Shown here piece after piece: positions 18,055-25,822 of a stretch of 64,000 bases of DNA. The notes beneath the pieces were generated by a model. It searched no databases, was not told where the DNA came from, and saw only the letters and a list, made by a program, of their open reading frames with translations. A program made the position numbers and the translations under genes. Position 1 is the first letter of the stretch. Every line of letters starts with the position of its first letter. The stretch comes from JAVBJN01 sp031546985 (lineage in GTDB: Bacteria; Bacteroidota; Bacteroidia; Chitinophagales; Chitinophagaceae). The stretch spans positions 1 to 64,000 of the forward strand of contig JAVBJN010000026.1 in NCBI GenBank assembly GCA_031546985.1. Reading direction: 5' to 3'.

Positions 18055-18855
18055 ATGTCGGTATCACCGATCAGTAAAAACAATGTGACCATTATCAATG
18101 GTGACGAGTATAAAGACACCATCATTTTCGCCCACGGCTTTGGCACCGACCAGTCGGCATGGAGTAAGGTTGCAGCCGCATTTTCTACCGATTACAGGCT
18201 GTTGCTGTACGATAATGTGGGTGCGGGCCAGTCCGATCCTGCTGCCTTTAGTCCCAACAAATACGATACCCTGCATAGTTATGCCGATGATCTGCTCGAC
18301 ATTTGCAAAACATTGGATATAGAAGATGCTATTGTGGTAGGCCATTCTGTGAGTGGCATGGTAAGTGTGCTGGCAGCGATACGCGAACCACACCGTTTTA
18401 AGAAAATGGTATTGGTAGGCGCATCGCCCCGCTACCTGGACGATGCCGGCTACAAAGGCGGTTTCGATCAGGTGTCGCTCGATGCCTTGTACCAGGCTAT
18501 GGCCAATAATTATTTTGCCTGGGTTAGCGGTTTTGCCACTGCTGCCATGGCTAACCCCGATCGTCCGCAACTGGCCGAAAGCTTTGCCGGTTCATTGTCT
18601 GCCATCAGGCCCGATATTGCGCAATCTGTAGCCCGGGTTATTTTCCAGTCCGATCACCGCGATGTATTGTCGCAGCTCCAGGTAGATACACTGTTGCTGC
18701 AAACGCAGCAGGATATTGCCGTGCCTATGGATGTAGCGGTTTTTCTGAACCAAAGTATTACAAACAGTAAGCTGGAAGTAGTAGCCGCAGAAGGGCATTT
18801 TCCGCACATCAGCGCGCCCGAAGAGATTATAAGTGCTATTAAAAGATTTCTGTAA
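18055..18855 (+). CDS. rsbQ: RsbQ/KAI2-like alpha/beta hydrolase
   Basis: This 266-residue protein is a compact alpha/beta hydrolase without a signal peptide and closely follows the RsbQ pattern. The catalytic triad is Ser98 (VGHSVSGM), Asp220 (LLLQTQQDIAVP) and His248 (AEGHFPHISAPEE), and the oxyanion-hole region is AHGFGTDQSAW. RsbQ of Bacillus binds or hydrolyses a small hydrophobic molecule and activates the phosphatase RsbP; the plant karrikin and strigolactone receptors share this fold. Here the stop codon overlaps the start of a hybrid histidine kinase gene by one base (TAATG), so the two are translationally coupled. I infer that the hydrolase supplies or senses the kinase's signal. 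Confidence 0.88.
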   Translation: MSVSPISKNNVTIINGDEYKDTIIFAHGFGTDQSAWSKVAAAFSTDYRLLLYDNVGAGQSDPAAFSPNKYDTLHSYADDLLDICKTLDIEDAIVVGHSVSGMVSVLAAIREPHRFKKMVLVGASPRYLDDAGYKGGFDQVSLDALYQAMANNYFAWVSGFATAAMANPDRPQLAESFAGSLSAIRPDIAQSVARVIFQSDHRDVLSQLQVDTLLLQTQQDIAVPMDVAVFLNQSITNSKLEVVAAEGHFPHISAPEEIISAIKRFL

Positions 18856-21302
18856 TGACGGTGAATGGGCTGTTTCCCGAAAATATAGACTGGACGCAGG
18901 AAGCGTTGGACTTCCTGGTTAACCTGTATCCTTTAAAACAAGAGAAAGATCTTGCGCGCATACGCAACGCCTCTACCAGTCTCATGTGCAGGCACGCGCA
19001 TGCATTGGCGGCTACGCTGGTGCAGCTCGAAGATGAGGTAACGGCACGGGTTATGTACACCACCGATACCACCATACCAGGTTTTTTGCCGGTAGCGGAA
19101 GTGGTTGCTTTAATCGAAGGAGAAGTAATACGGGTTTGCAGCCAGGCCGATTTTACCTTCCCCGTAGGAGAAAAAAATGTAGTGATACCGGTGCGTGCCG
19201 GTGCTTTTTCGGGCATGCTGGTTTTGTCTTACCGCCAGGATTTTTTGATGGATGCCGGTTTCTTCCGGTTCCTGGAAAATACCTGGACGGGCTTAAAAGA
19301 CATTACCATGCTGGTGCAGACCTACTACGCATTTGAGCAGCTCACCACCCGGTTTAATGCCATTATGGGCACCATCGAAGCCAGTATTGTTTTTGTAGAC
19401 GATAGCGGTAAAGAAGGCTGGGTAAATGCCGCGGCTGCAAAATTGTTGCAGCTGGAGGTAAACCGCAACAGTGCTATGGCCCTGGCCGATGCTATGCGAA
19501 AGCTGCGAATGGCGGCCCATAACCAGGACGAAATTGCTGCGGTAGGGGCTACGCTCTTCACACATCCCAACCAAACGGTTAAGGAATGGAAATGGATATT
19601 TGGCAACCCGGTAACCCGGGTGCTCAACGTATCGTGTGTGCCTGCTACCTCAGCCAATATCAATGGCCGGTTGTGGGTGTTTACAGACATTACGCAGCTT
19701 TACCTCACCAATATTGAACTGGCCGCGCAACGCAAACTGGCCGATGAGCAGAATATAGCCAAGTCTGATTTTCTGGCCAATATGAGCCACGAGATACGCA
19801 CCCCCATGAATGGTGTAATTGGTATGACCAGCCTGCTGGCCAATACACCATTGAGCGAAGAGCAACGCGATTATGTAGAAACGATCCGCATTAGCGGAGA
19901 ATCGCTGTTGTCTATCATTAACGATATTCTCGATTTCTCTAAAATAGAATCGGGCAAGATGGAGCTGGAGCACCGTGCATTCCGCATCAGTACGGTAATC
20001 GAAGAAACCTACGATCTGCTCAGTGTAAAAGCCAATGAAAAAGAGCTCGATCTGCTCTATTATATTGAACCCAATGTGCCCATCGAAATTATGGGCGATG
20101 TAACCCGGTTCCGGCAAATACTGGTAAACCTGGTGTCGAACGGGTTAAAGTTTACCGAAAAAGGAGAAGTGCTCGTTACCGCCGAAACGGTTCATGCCGC
20201 AGATGGTTACTATACCTTGAAGTTTACCGTAAAGGATACGGGTATCGGCATCCCGGCAGATAAAATGCATAAGCTGTTCGATAGCTTTTCGCAGGTAGAC
20301 TCTTCTACCACACGCAAATATGGCGGCACCGGTCTGGGGCTAGCCATTTGCCAGAAACTGGTAGCGTTGATGGACGGTAACATAACCGTGGAGAGTGAAT
20401 ACGGGCATGGCTCGGCATTTATTTTTACCATCAGGGTTCAGGCCAATACACAGGCCATTCACTACAACGCCCGTAAAAAAGAAGCAGCGGTAAGGCTGGC
20501 TGGCAAATCGATTCTTATCCTGGACGATAACAGTACCAATCTTAAAATACTAAGCCGCCAATGCGAATGGTGGGGTATGCACGCTGTGGCCGTGCAGCAT
20601 TACGAAGCGGCTTTTGAGCAACTTGCGCAAACCCGCTTCGATATAGCCATGATCGATATGATGATGCCGGGCAAAGACGGCATTGAAGTGGGTACCATCA
20701 TTAACGAAACCAACCCGTACCTGCCCCTGGTACTGTTTAGCTCTGCCGGGTATTTGCCCAGCGACCGCAATATTGGCGATATATTTAAAGCCGTATTGAA
20801 CAAGCCCATTAAGCATAACCAGATCGAAGATGCATTGCTGACTGTACTGGGGCAATACGCCCAAACGGCCGAAGTTACCGGGTTGCCGGCTACAGCACCG
20901 GTCAAAGAGGCAATGTCTTTAAATATATTGGTGGCAGAAGATGATGAGATAAACCAGAAACTGATAAAAAGAGCGTTGGAGAAACTGGGTTACGCACACG
21001 ATATTGTGGGCAATGGTAAGCTGGCGGTGGCATGTGTAAACAGCAAGCCGTACCATCTTGTATTTATGGATGTAATGATGCCCGAAATGGATGGCTACGA
21101 AGCTACACGACTTATTACGGAGCAGCTTGGTGGTAAAAGGCCCGTTATTATTGGTTTAACGGCCAATGCGCTGGCAGGAGACAAAGAAAAAGTATTGGCG
21201 GGTGGTATGGATGATTACCTGAGTAAACCCTACAAAATTCAGGATATCAAAAATATTATTGTGAAGTGGGAATCTAAAATGCAACAAAATGACAACGGAT
21301 AA
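18855..21302 (+). CDS. Hybrid sensor histidine kinase with two receiver domains
   Basis: This 815-residue protein has no transmembrane segment. Order: an uncharacterised, possibly GAF-like N-terminal domain (1-155); a PAS-like domain (about 165-285); HisKA with phosphoacceptor His312 (NMSHEIRTPMNG); HATPase with N-box (LVNLVSNGLKFTEKG), DTGIGIP and GGTGLGLAI; receiver 1 (about 551-665, Asp601); receiver 2 (about 690-806, Asp739 in FMDVMMPEMDG). It starts inside the stop codon of the RsbQ-like gene and overlaps the Hpt gene by 14 bases. Phosphate probably passes from His312 to a receiver Asp and on to the separate Hpt protein. The cytoplasmic location and the hydrolase partner suggest an intracellular or membrane-permeant signal. 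Confidence 0.93.
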   Translation: MTVNGLFPENIDWTQEALDFLVNLYPLKQEKDLARIRNASTSLMCRHAHALAATLVQLEDEVTARVMYTTDTTIPGFLPVAEVVALIEGEVIRVCSQADFTFPVGEKNVVIPVRAGAFSGMLVLSYRQDFLMDAGFFRFLENTWTGLKDITMLVQTYYAFEQLTTRFNAIMGTIEASIVFVDDSGKEGWVNAAAAKLLQLEVNRNSAMALADAMRKLRMAAHNQDEIAAVGATLFTHPNQTVKEWKWIFGNPVTRVLNVSCVPATSANINGRLWVFTDITQLYLTNIELAAQRKLADEQNIAKSDFLANMSHEIRTPMNGVIGMTSLLANTPLSEEQRDYVETIRISGESLLSIINDILDFSKIESGKMELEHRAFRISTVIEETYDLLSVKANEKELDLLYYIEPNVPIEIMGDVTRFRQILVNLVSNGLKFTEKGEVLVTAETVHAADGYYTLKFTVKDTGIGIPADKMHKLFDSFSQVDSSTTRKYGGTGLGLAICQKLVALMDGNITVESEYGHGSAFIFTIRVQANTQAIHYNARKKEAAVRLAGKSILILDDNSTNLKILSRQCEWWGMHAVAVQHYEAAFEQLAQTRFDIAMIDMMMPGKDGIEVGTIINETNPYLPLVLFSSAGYLPSDRNIGDIFKAVLNKPIKHNQIEDALLTVLGQYAQTAEVTGLPATAPVKEAMSLNILVAEDDEINQKLIKRALEKLGYAHDIVGNGKLAVACVNSKPYHLVFMDVMMPEMDGYEATRLITEQLGGKRPVIIGLTANALAGDKEKVLAGGMDDYLSKPYKIQDIKNIIVKWESKMQQNDNG

Positions 21303-21660
21303 GCAACGATTCAAGCATATGGACATGGCCTATATCCATGAAATTTCGGATGGGGACAATGAATTTATAACAGATATTATCAAAAGCTACCTCGAAACGA
21401 CTTCGCCCAATGTGCAGCAATTATCGGTAGCCGTGCAGCAAAACAATGTGCAGGATGTACTTTTCCTTGCTCATAAGTTAAAGGGCACCTTCCGGTTTAT
21501 AGGTTGCAACGGTATTGGCGATATGCTGGATGTGCTGGAAGCCCAGGTGGGTAAATCATCTGTTGCTGATGCAATGGTTACGATGACAAGTATTGAGAAT
21601 AGCTGTATAGAGGTAGAGGCAGAGCTGCGTGCGGTGATGCAGGAGCTTACAGGCCAGTAA
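21289..21660 (+). CDS. Hpt-domain phosphotransfer protein
   Basis: This 123-residue all-helical protein carries the Hpt motif LAHKLKGTFRFIGC, with His62 as the phosphoacceptor. It overlaps the kinase gene by 14 bases and closes the three-gene unit. Free-standing Hpt proteins carry phosphate from hybrid kinase receivers to an output regulator. No output response regulator is encoded next to it, so the final target must lie elsewhere in the genome. The methionine at codon 11 is a possible alternative start. Confidence 0.9.
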   Translation: MTTDKQRFKHMDMAYIHEISDGDNEFITDIIKSYLETTSPNVQQLSVAVQQNNVQDVLFLAHKLKGTFRFIGCNGIGDMLDVLEAQVGKSSVADAMVTMTSIENSCIEVEAELRAVMQELTGQ

Positions 21661-21674
21661 ATGAATGGTGCAGA

Positions 21675-21725
21675 TCCGGAGGATGCATAAAAGGCTTTTT
21701 TAGCATCCTCCGGTATTGTTTTTAA
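21675..21725 (+). terminator. Terminator closing the rsbQ-kinase-hpt unit
   Basis: CCGGAGGATGC (21676-21686) pairs with GCATCCTCCGG (21703-21713), with a further small AAAAGGCTTTTTT hairpin in the loop, followed by TATTGTTTTT. It lies 15 bases after the hpt stop codon and also faces the 3' end of the esterase gene. Confidence 0.85.
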
Positions 21726-22753
21726 AAATCGTCAGCAGGTTTTTCATCTTCAAGCGGCGTTAAATGCGTTCCCGGCCTTGCATCATCCAGCACCGGAGAT
21801 AAGCCAAAGAAGTATACCGCAGCGGCTGGTGCATCCAGGTTGCGCGAGGTCTTTCCTAAAAAGCGGGGAAACTCAAAATCGGGTTGCGGTACGGTGTGCC
21901 CGCCGCCATGAACGGTATAGAGCGTCACAAACGGATGATCGCCACTTATCCAGTTTTGTTGGGTAATGTATGTTTCGTCGTTTTCATCTTTGCGTGGCCA
22001 TTGTATAGGAGCGGCACTAACTGCAATGCCGTTGCGCTGTGCAAAATATGCAGCGGTAGCCTGCGCCGAAATGGCCATCCCTCTTTTCATAAACCCAAAC
22101 AGCCTTACGTCGCCACCTTCGTAGGGGTTTACTTCATCCTGGTCGCCTGCAATAAGCATTACGGGAGGCGTAGCGCCATCTGCAGGGCAGGAGCAGGACT
22201 CTGCTGTAGGCAGATTGGCGCAAACGGCCGCTATAGCACCCACAAGGCGAGGCGTTTCCATGGCCAGCCGCATAGCCATTTGCCCGCCATTGGAATAGCC
22301 AAATACAAATACTTTAGACCGGTCTATATGGTAGCGCTCGCTGTAATGTTCGATCAGCGCTTTTATAAAACCTATATCATCAATGTTCTCTTTCTTGGCA
22401 GGAAAAGAAGCGTCCATCCGGCAATCGTTCCAGTTGCCCTTGTAGCCATCGGGGTAGCTTACCACAAACCCGTAACGGTCTGCCAGTCGGTCAAATCCAT
22501 AACCCGTCCATTTGCGCATGGTAGCACCGTTAATGCTGGAACCATGCAGCACAATAACCATTGCAGGATTATCGGGCAGCTGTGCCGGTGCGTATGACAA
22601 ATAAGTGCGTTGGTGATCGCCAACGGTAAGCTTGTTTTCCATGATTGTACTGTTGGGTTGGGGGCCTGTAGGCGCAGCCGCGTAAAAGTAATAACTGTAG
22701 GCCACGCTTACCGTTATCATAAGCAGCAGCGTAGCCCATAAAGCTGTTTTCAT
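21722..22753 (-). CDS. Exported CE1-like esterase / PHB-depolymerase-like (LpqC type)
   Basis: This 343-residue protein has an N-terminal hydrophobic segment (residues 3-26) acting as a signal or anchor. The alpha/beta-hydrolase core has the oxyanion block VIVLHGSS (66-73), the nucleophile elbow FGYSNGGQMA (Ser154), a probable acid in IAGDQDEVNP, and the catalytic His in GGGHTVPQP. This is the arrangement of LpqC-type poly(3-hydroxybutyrate) depolymerases and feruloyl/acetylxylan esterases of family CE1. Two cysteine pairs (NDCRMD, SCSCP) fit a secreted protein. The natural substrate, an ester on plant polysaccharide or a polyester, cannot be settled. Confidence 0.85.
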   Translation of the reverse strand: MKTALWATLLLMITVSVAYSYYFYAAAPTGPQPNSTIMENKLTVGDHQRTYLSYAPAQLPDNPAMVIVLHGSSINGATMRKWTGYGFDRLADRYGFVVSYPDGYKGNWNDCRMDASFPAKKENIDDIGFIKALIEHYSERYHIDRSKVFVFGYSNGGQMAMRLAMETPRLVGAIAAVCANLPTAESCSCPADGATPPVMLIAGDQDEVNPYEGGDVRLFGFMKRGMAISAQATAAYFAQRNGIAVSAAPIQWPRKDENDETYITQQNWISGDHPFVTLYTVHGGGHTVPQPDFEFPRFLGKTSRNLDAPAAAVYFFGLSPVLDDARPGTHLTPLEDEKPADDF

Positions 22754-22779
22754 TGAACCGGAGTTTTGGTGTGGCGGTT

Positions 22780-22787
22780 CAAAAATA
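22780..22787 (-). promoter_or_regulatory. Promoter -7 element for the esterase gene
   Basis: On the minus strand this reads TATTTTTG, a match to TAnnTTTG, 26 bases upstream of the ATG at 22753. Confidence 0.55.
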
Positions 22788-22792
22788 GGGAA

Positions 22793-23036
22793 TGTGAAAA
22801 TGGTTCAATGCGTAAATGTGCTAATGTAACAATGTGAAAATGGCACAATATGCAAATGAAGCAATGAAAATACGTATTGGCAAAGGTGGCTCAGCCCCGT
22901 ATGGGCGGGACAGGCTTTGTCGAAGCCGGGGAAATGAAGCAATGTGAAAATGCAACAATGTGCTAATGGGTACAATTGGAAACGGCATCTAAGGTGGCTG
23001 AGCCCCGCATGGGCGGGACAGGCTTTGTCGAAGCCG
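22793..23036. repeat. AATGTGAAAATG word array interleaved with two TGAGC-class elements
   Basis: Bases 22793-22880 and 22930-22985 are degenerate runs of AATGTGAAAATG, AATGTGCTAATG and CAATGTAACAATG. Between and after them are two nearly identical TGAGC-class elements, at 22885-22929 and 22993-23036. Both share GGTGGCT(G/C)AGCCCCG, then ATGGGCGGGACAGGC, then TTTGTCGAAGCC. No gene is present. Confidence 0.7.
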
Positions 23037-23048
23037 CCGAAGCCAACG

Positions 23049-23070
23049 CAAAAAGCCTGCTCACGCAGGC
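23049..23070 (-). terminator. Terminator of the first RRM gene
   Basis: GCCTGC-TCAC-GCAGGC; on the minus strand TTTTTGCG follows. It is about 50 bases past the RRM gene's stop. Confidence 0.65.
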
Positions 23071-23118
23071 AGATGATTGCTTTATATGTAGTGCTGCTAA
23101 CCCGGCAGAGCCATTGGT

Positions 23119-23403
23119 TTAATAACGGCTTGCTTTTTTGCTTCCTGGTGCGTCGTCATCATTTTTGCTACGTGCTTCATTGATGATCATCGACTGGCCA
23201 TTGAGGCTGGTATTGTGCAGGGTTTCGATGGCTTTTTCTGCATTGGCGCGGTCTGGCATATCTACAAAGCCAAATCCTCTTGGACGTTTGGTGTAAGCGT
23301 CGTTAACGATTCTGGCAGAGCGTACCTGTCCAAATTCAGAAAAGATATTTTCGAGTTGTTTTTCCGTTGTCTGGAAATTAAGATTGCCAACAAAAATGTT
23401 CAT
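23119..23403 (-). CDS. Single-RRM RNA-binding protein
   Basis: This 94-residue protein is one RNA-recognition motif. RNP2 is IFVGNL (residues 3-8) and RNP1 is RGFGFVDM (about 42-49), followed by a short charged tail (SKNDDDAPGSKK). Such proteins are common in Bacteroidota and cyanobacteria, bind single-stranded RNA in the cytoplasm and are often cold-induced. A second, diverged RRM gene lies about 190 bases upstream on the same strand, so the pair probably arose by duplication. Confidence 0.93.
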   Translation of the reverse strand: MNIFVGNLNFQTTEKQLENIFSEFGQVRSARIVNDAYTKRPRGFGFVDMPDRANAEKAIETLHNTSLNGQSMIINEARSKNDDDAPGSKKASRY

Positions 23404-23594
23404 AATTGTGTAATAGGGGGTAATAAGAGAGGCTTACGTTGACGTTGGACTGAATAGGAAGCGGCTGAAAGTAAAATCAGAAGGAGACTGTTCAGAATGG
23501 GTCAGATGCCTGTAATAGGGTAAATGTAACTTTTATAAACCGTTTTGGTCTAAATAAAATAAATAATGTATTGCAGCCAGGGCGCAGTATGCGT

Positions 23595-23828
23595 TTATGC
23601 TTTGCTTACTTTAATGAACCGGTCCATGAAATTAATGTTGTTCAGTTCCTGCTTTGCCTGCATGGCTTCCTGGGTATTCTGCATTATAATAAAGCCATAG
23701 CAGCAGGAACGTTGCGTGTCTTTGTTCATAATTACAGTGGCTTCTGTAACCAGGCCGTAAGCAGAAAACAGTTGCAGTAAATGATGGCTTGAAATGAAGC
23801 GGTTAAGGTTTTCGATATATAAGGTCAT
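23595..23828 (-). CDS. Diverged single-RRM RNA-binding protein
   Basis: This 77-residue protein has RNP2-like LYIENL (residues 3-8) and a degenerate RNP1, CCYGFIIM, in place of the usual (R/K)GFGFV. Two adjacent cysteines replace the basic residue and the first glycine, so RNA contacts may differ from the canonical neighbour. The length and the beta-alpha-beta-beta-alpha-beta pattern fit a single RRM. On the minus strand TACCTTTA lies about 80 bases upstream, a near match to the -7 promoter element. Confidence 0.85.
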   Translation of the reverse strand: MTLYIENLNRFISSHHLLQLFSAYGLVTEATVIMNKDTQRSCCYGFIIMQNTQEAMQAKQELNNINFMDRFIKVSKA

Positions 23829-23985
23829 AACAGATGAGTTTTAACCAGCGTAAGGGTCATCTGTTGAGACGAAAGAAAAAGCTACAAATGAACGGATAAA
23901 CTGCCAGTACTAAAGGTACGCTTAATCCTGCTCATATGTAGCTTTGTTTTATGTCTTGTTTATACCTGTTGCAAAAGGCTATGGG

Positions 23986-25083
23986 TTAGGCCGCTGGTAC
24001 AAATTGCTCTTCTCTTCCGAGCTTGCGCAGGAAATGAACATGCGATTTGAGCGCGCTAATGAAAGTAGGATTTTGCAGGTAAGGAACATTGTATTCGTTA
24101 GCGGTTTCCTTAATAATTCTCGAAAGCGAAGGGTAGTGTGTACTACAGATGTTGGGAAACAGGTGGTGCTCAATCTGCTGGTTTAAGCCGCCGGTAAAGA
24201 AGGCCGCAACAGGGTTGCCGGTGCAGAAGTTAGCGGTGGTGCTAAGCTGGTGCACAAACCAGTCGTTGTGCAGCACACCAGACTCTTCCGGTACCGGGAA
24301 ATGTGTTTCTTCTACCGTATGCGCCAGCATAAAGATCAATGCCAGGTACATGCCCGATATAAGGTGCATTAAAAGAAAACCTGCAACAATAAGATACCAG
24401 GGTTGGTCCATTACTATTAATGGAACGGCCAGGAAAATAAAATAGCATAAAAACTTGTACAGAAACAGGTAAAAGTATTGGCTGGGGGCGTGTTTCTTGC
24501 CCGTAGCATTGCCTACTTTGTTTTTAAAGAATTTAACGTAGTCTTTAATAAATACCCACGATAAGGTAGATAAGCTGTAAAGGCCAAATATATACCAGTA
24601 TTGGTGTTTGTGTATTGGTTTCAGCGGATCGGAAGGAGAGAAGCGGATAATGCTTACGCTGGAAATATCTTCGTCGTGCCCGTGCACATTGGTATGTGTA
24701 TGGTGTGCATTGTTGTGCATTCTTTTCCACATATAAGCGCTGGCGCCGTTCAGGTTAAAAGTGTGCGACAACAGGTCGTTTACCCATTTTTTAGAAGAGT
24801 AAGCCCCGTGAATAGCATCGTGGCCCACGTTAATGGTTACCAAAGCCACACTTAAACCAAGCACTGCCCAAATAAAGAAGGTATATGGATAAGGAACAAC
24901 ACCAGATATTAAAAGTGCATAAGAGCCAATCCACAGCGAGAGTACTGCAACGGTTTTGATTACCATTAAAGGATCTGCGTGGATAGATTTGCCCGATTCT
25001 GCGAAGTAGGTACGGATGCGTGCACGTAAAACTTTTGAAAAATCAGTGTTTTCCTGTGGTTTGTACTTGAGTGTATTGATCAT
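23986..25083 (-). CDS. Membrane fatty-acid (acyl-CoA/lipid) desaturase
   Basis: This 365-residue integral membrane protein has at least four hydrophobic segments and the three histidine boxes of front-end-type desaturases: HDAIHG (His88, His92), HNNAHHTHTN (His123, His127, His128) and QQIEHH near residue 312. The di-iron centre they hold introduces a double bond into membrane-lipid acyl chains. QxxHH in the third box is typical of delta-5/6-type or linoleoyl-CoA-like enzymes, but the position cannot be predicted here. It has no fused cytochrome b5 domain. It lies between RRM proteins and a cold-shock-type small protein, which fits a role in cold adaptation; that link is inference. Confidence 0.92.
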   Translation of the reverse strand: MINTLKYKPQENTDFSKVLRARIRTYFAESGKSIHADPLMVIKTVAVLSLWIGSYALLISGVVPYPYTFFIWAVLGLSVALVTINVGHDAIHGAYSSKKWVNDLLSHTFNLNGASAYMWKRMHNNAHHTHTNVHGHDEDISSVSIIRFSPSDPLKPIHKHQYWYIFGLYSLSTLSWVFIKDYVKFFKNKVGNATGKKHAPSQYFYLFLYKFLCYFIFLAVPLIVMDQPWYLIVAGFLLMHLISGMYLALIFMLAHTVEETHFPVPEESGVLHNDWFVHQLSTTANFCTGNPVAAFFTGGLNQQIEHHLFPNICSTHYPSLSRIIKETANEYNVPYLQNPTFISALKSHVHFLRKLGREEQFVPAA

Positions 25084-25341
25084 AATGAATTGTCTGCCAG
25101 CTGTTCGGATAAGAAATCCGGATAGTGAATGAATGATGAAATTGAAATTACTTTTTAAGCAGACATATCAGAAAATGACACGAGGAACATTGCGGAAGCG
25201 TAAGCAATTAAAAGTAAGCTCGTTGCGAATCTAATAATTTAAACGCGTAAAGTCTGCTAAAATTGTGTTGCACCTGCAAGAAATGGAAATAAAACAGGCT
25301 AACGTATTGGTCTACTGTAAAAAAAAGGAGACTCTGTAGCA

Positions 25342-25417
25342 CGATATTTTTAAATATCGGACGGTAGCCGGGGGTAAAGGTGTACCTTCATACCCGGGAA
25401 CGGCTGCAAAAAGCAGC
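25342..25417 (+). promoter_or_regulatory. Structured 5' leader with competing hairpins
   Basis: First hairpin: CGATATTT/AAATATCG (25342-25359). Then three nested stems: AGCCG (25366-25370) with CGGCT (25401-25405), GGGTA (25372-25376) with TACCC (25391-25395), and AAGG-TGTA-CCTT inside. GCTGC at 25403-25407 can pair instead with GCAGC at 25413-25417, just before the small gene's ATG at 25430. The two pairings exclude each other, as in riboswitches or RNA thermometers. No known class was recognised. Confidence 0.4.
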
Positions 25418-25429
25418 TGGAATGATATA

Positions 25430-25633
25430 ATGGCTAAATCTCACGAAACTTACAGCAAAAAAGAGAAAGAGAAAAAGAATCAAAAAAAGAAGAAGGAAAA
25501 GCAGGAAAAAATGGAGCAGCGTAAAACGAACTCCAATAAAGGCAAAGGGTGGGATGATATGATCGCCTACATTGATGAAAACGGAAATATCTCCGATACA
25601 CCGCCTCCTCCTCCGCCGCCATCCAAAGACTAG
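25430..25633 (+). CDS. Small lysine-rich protein, like the N-terminal tail of Bacteroidota cold-shock proteins
   Basis: This 67-residue protein has a strongly basic helix at residues 9-35 (KKEKEKKNQKKKKEKQEK), then KGWDDMIAYIDENGN, then a proline run (eight Pro) and SKD at the end. The combination of a Lys/Glu helix with DDMIAYIDENGNISDTPP is, as I recall, the N-terminal extension found in larger Bacteroidota cold-shock-domain proteins. Here it ends before any cold-shock domain. It is probably cytoplasmic and nucleic-acid-associated. The gene is preceded by a structured leader and is divergent from the desaturase gene. Confidence 0.75.
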   Translation: MAKSHETYSKKEKEKKNQKKKKEKQEKMEQRKTNSNKGKGWDDMIAYIDENGNISDTPPPPPPPSKD

Positions 25634-25756
25634 CGGAATGTACGGAAATGCCTGCAGGATTAATGTTTACGCATGCAGAACGCTTGTTCTGGCTGAACCA
25701 TTGATCCTGGCATTATCTGATGATTCAGATCTGAACCTGATCTGAGATTACCTGAA

Positions 25757-25788
25757 AGAAAAACCCTAAAGCCTTGCGGCTTCAGGGT
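25757..25788 (-). terminator. Terminator of pepD
   Basis: ACCCTAAAGCC (25763-25773) pairs with GGCTTCAGGGT (25778-25788) around TTGC. On the minus strand TTTTTC follows. It is 35 bases past the pepD stop. Confidence 0.75.
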
Positions 25789-25822
25789 GTCTTATCAGCT
25801 TTTTAATGCATGCCTACGTGAT

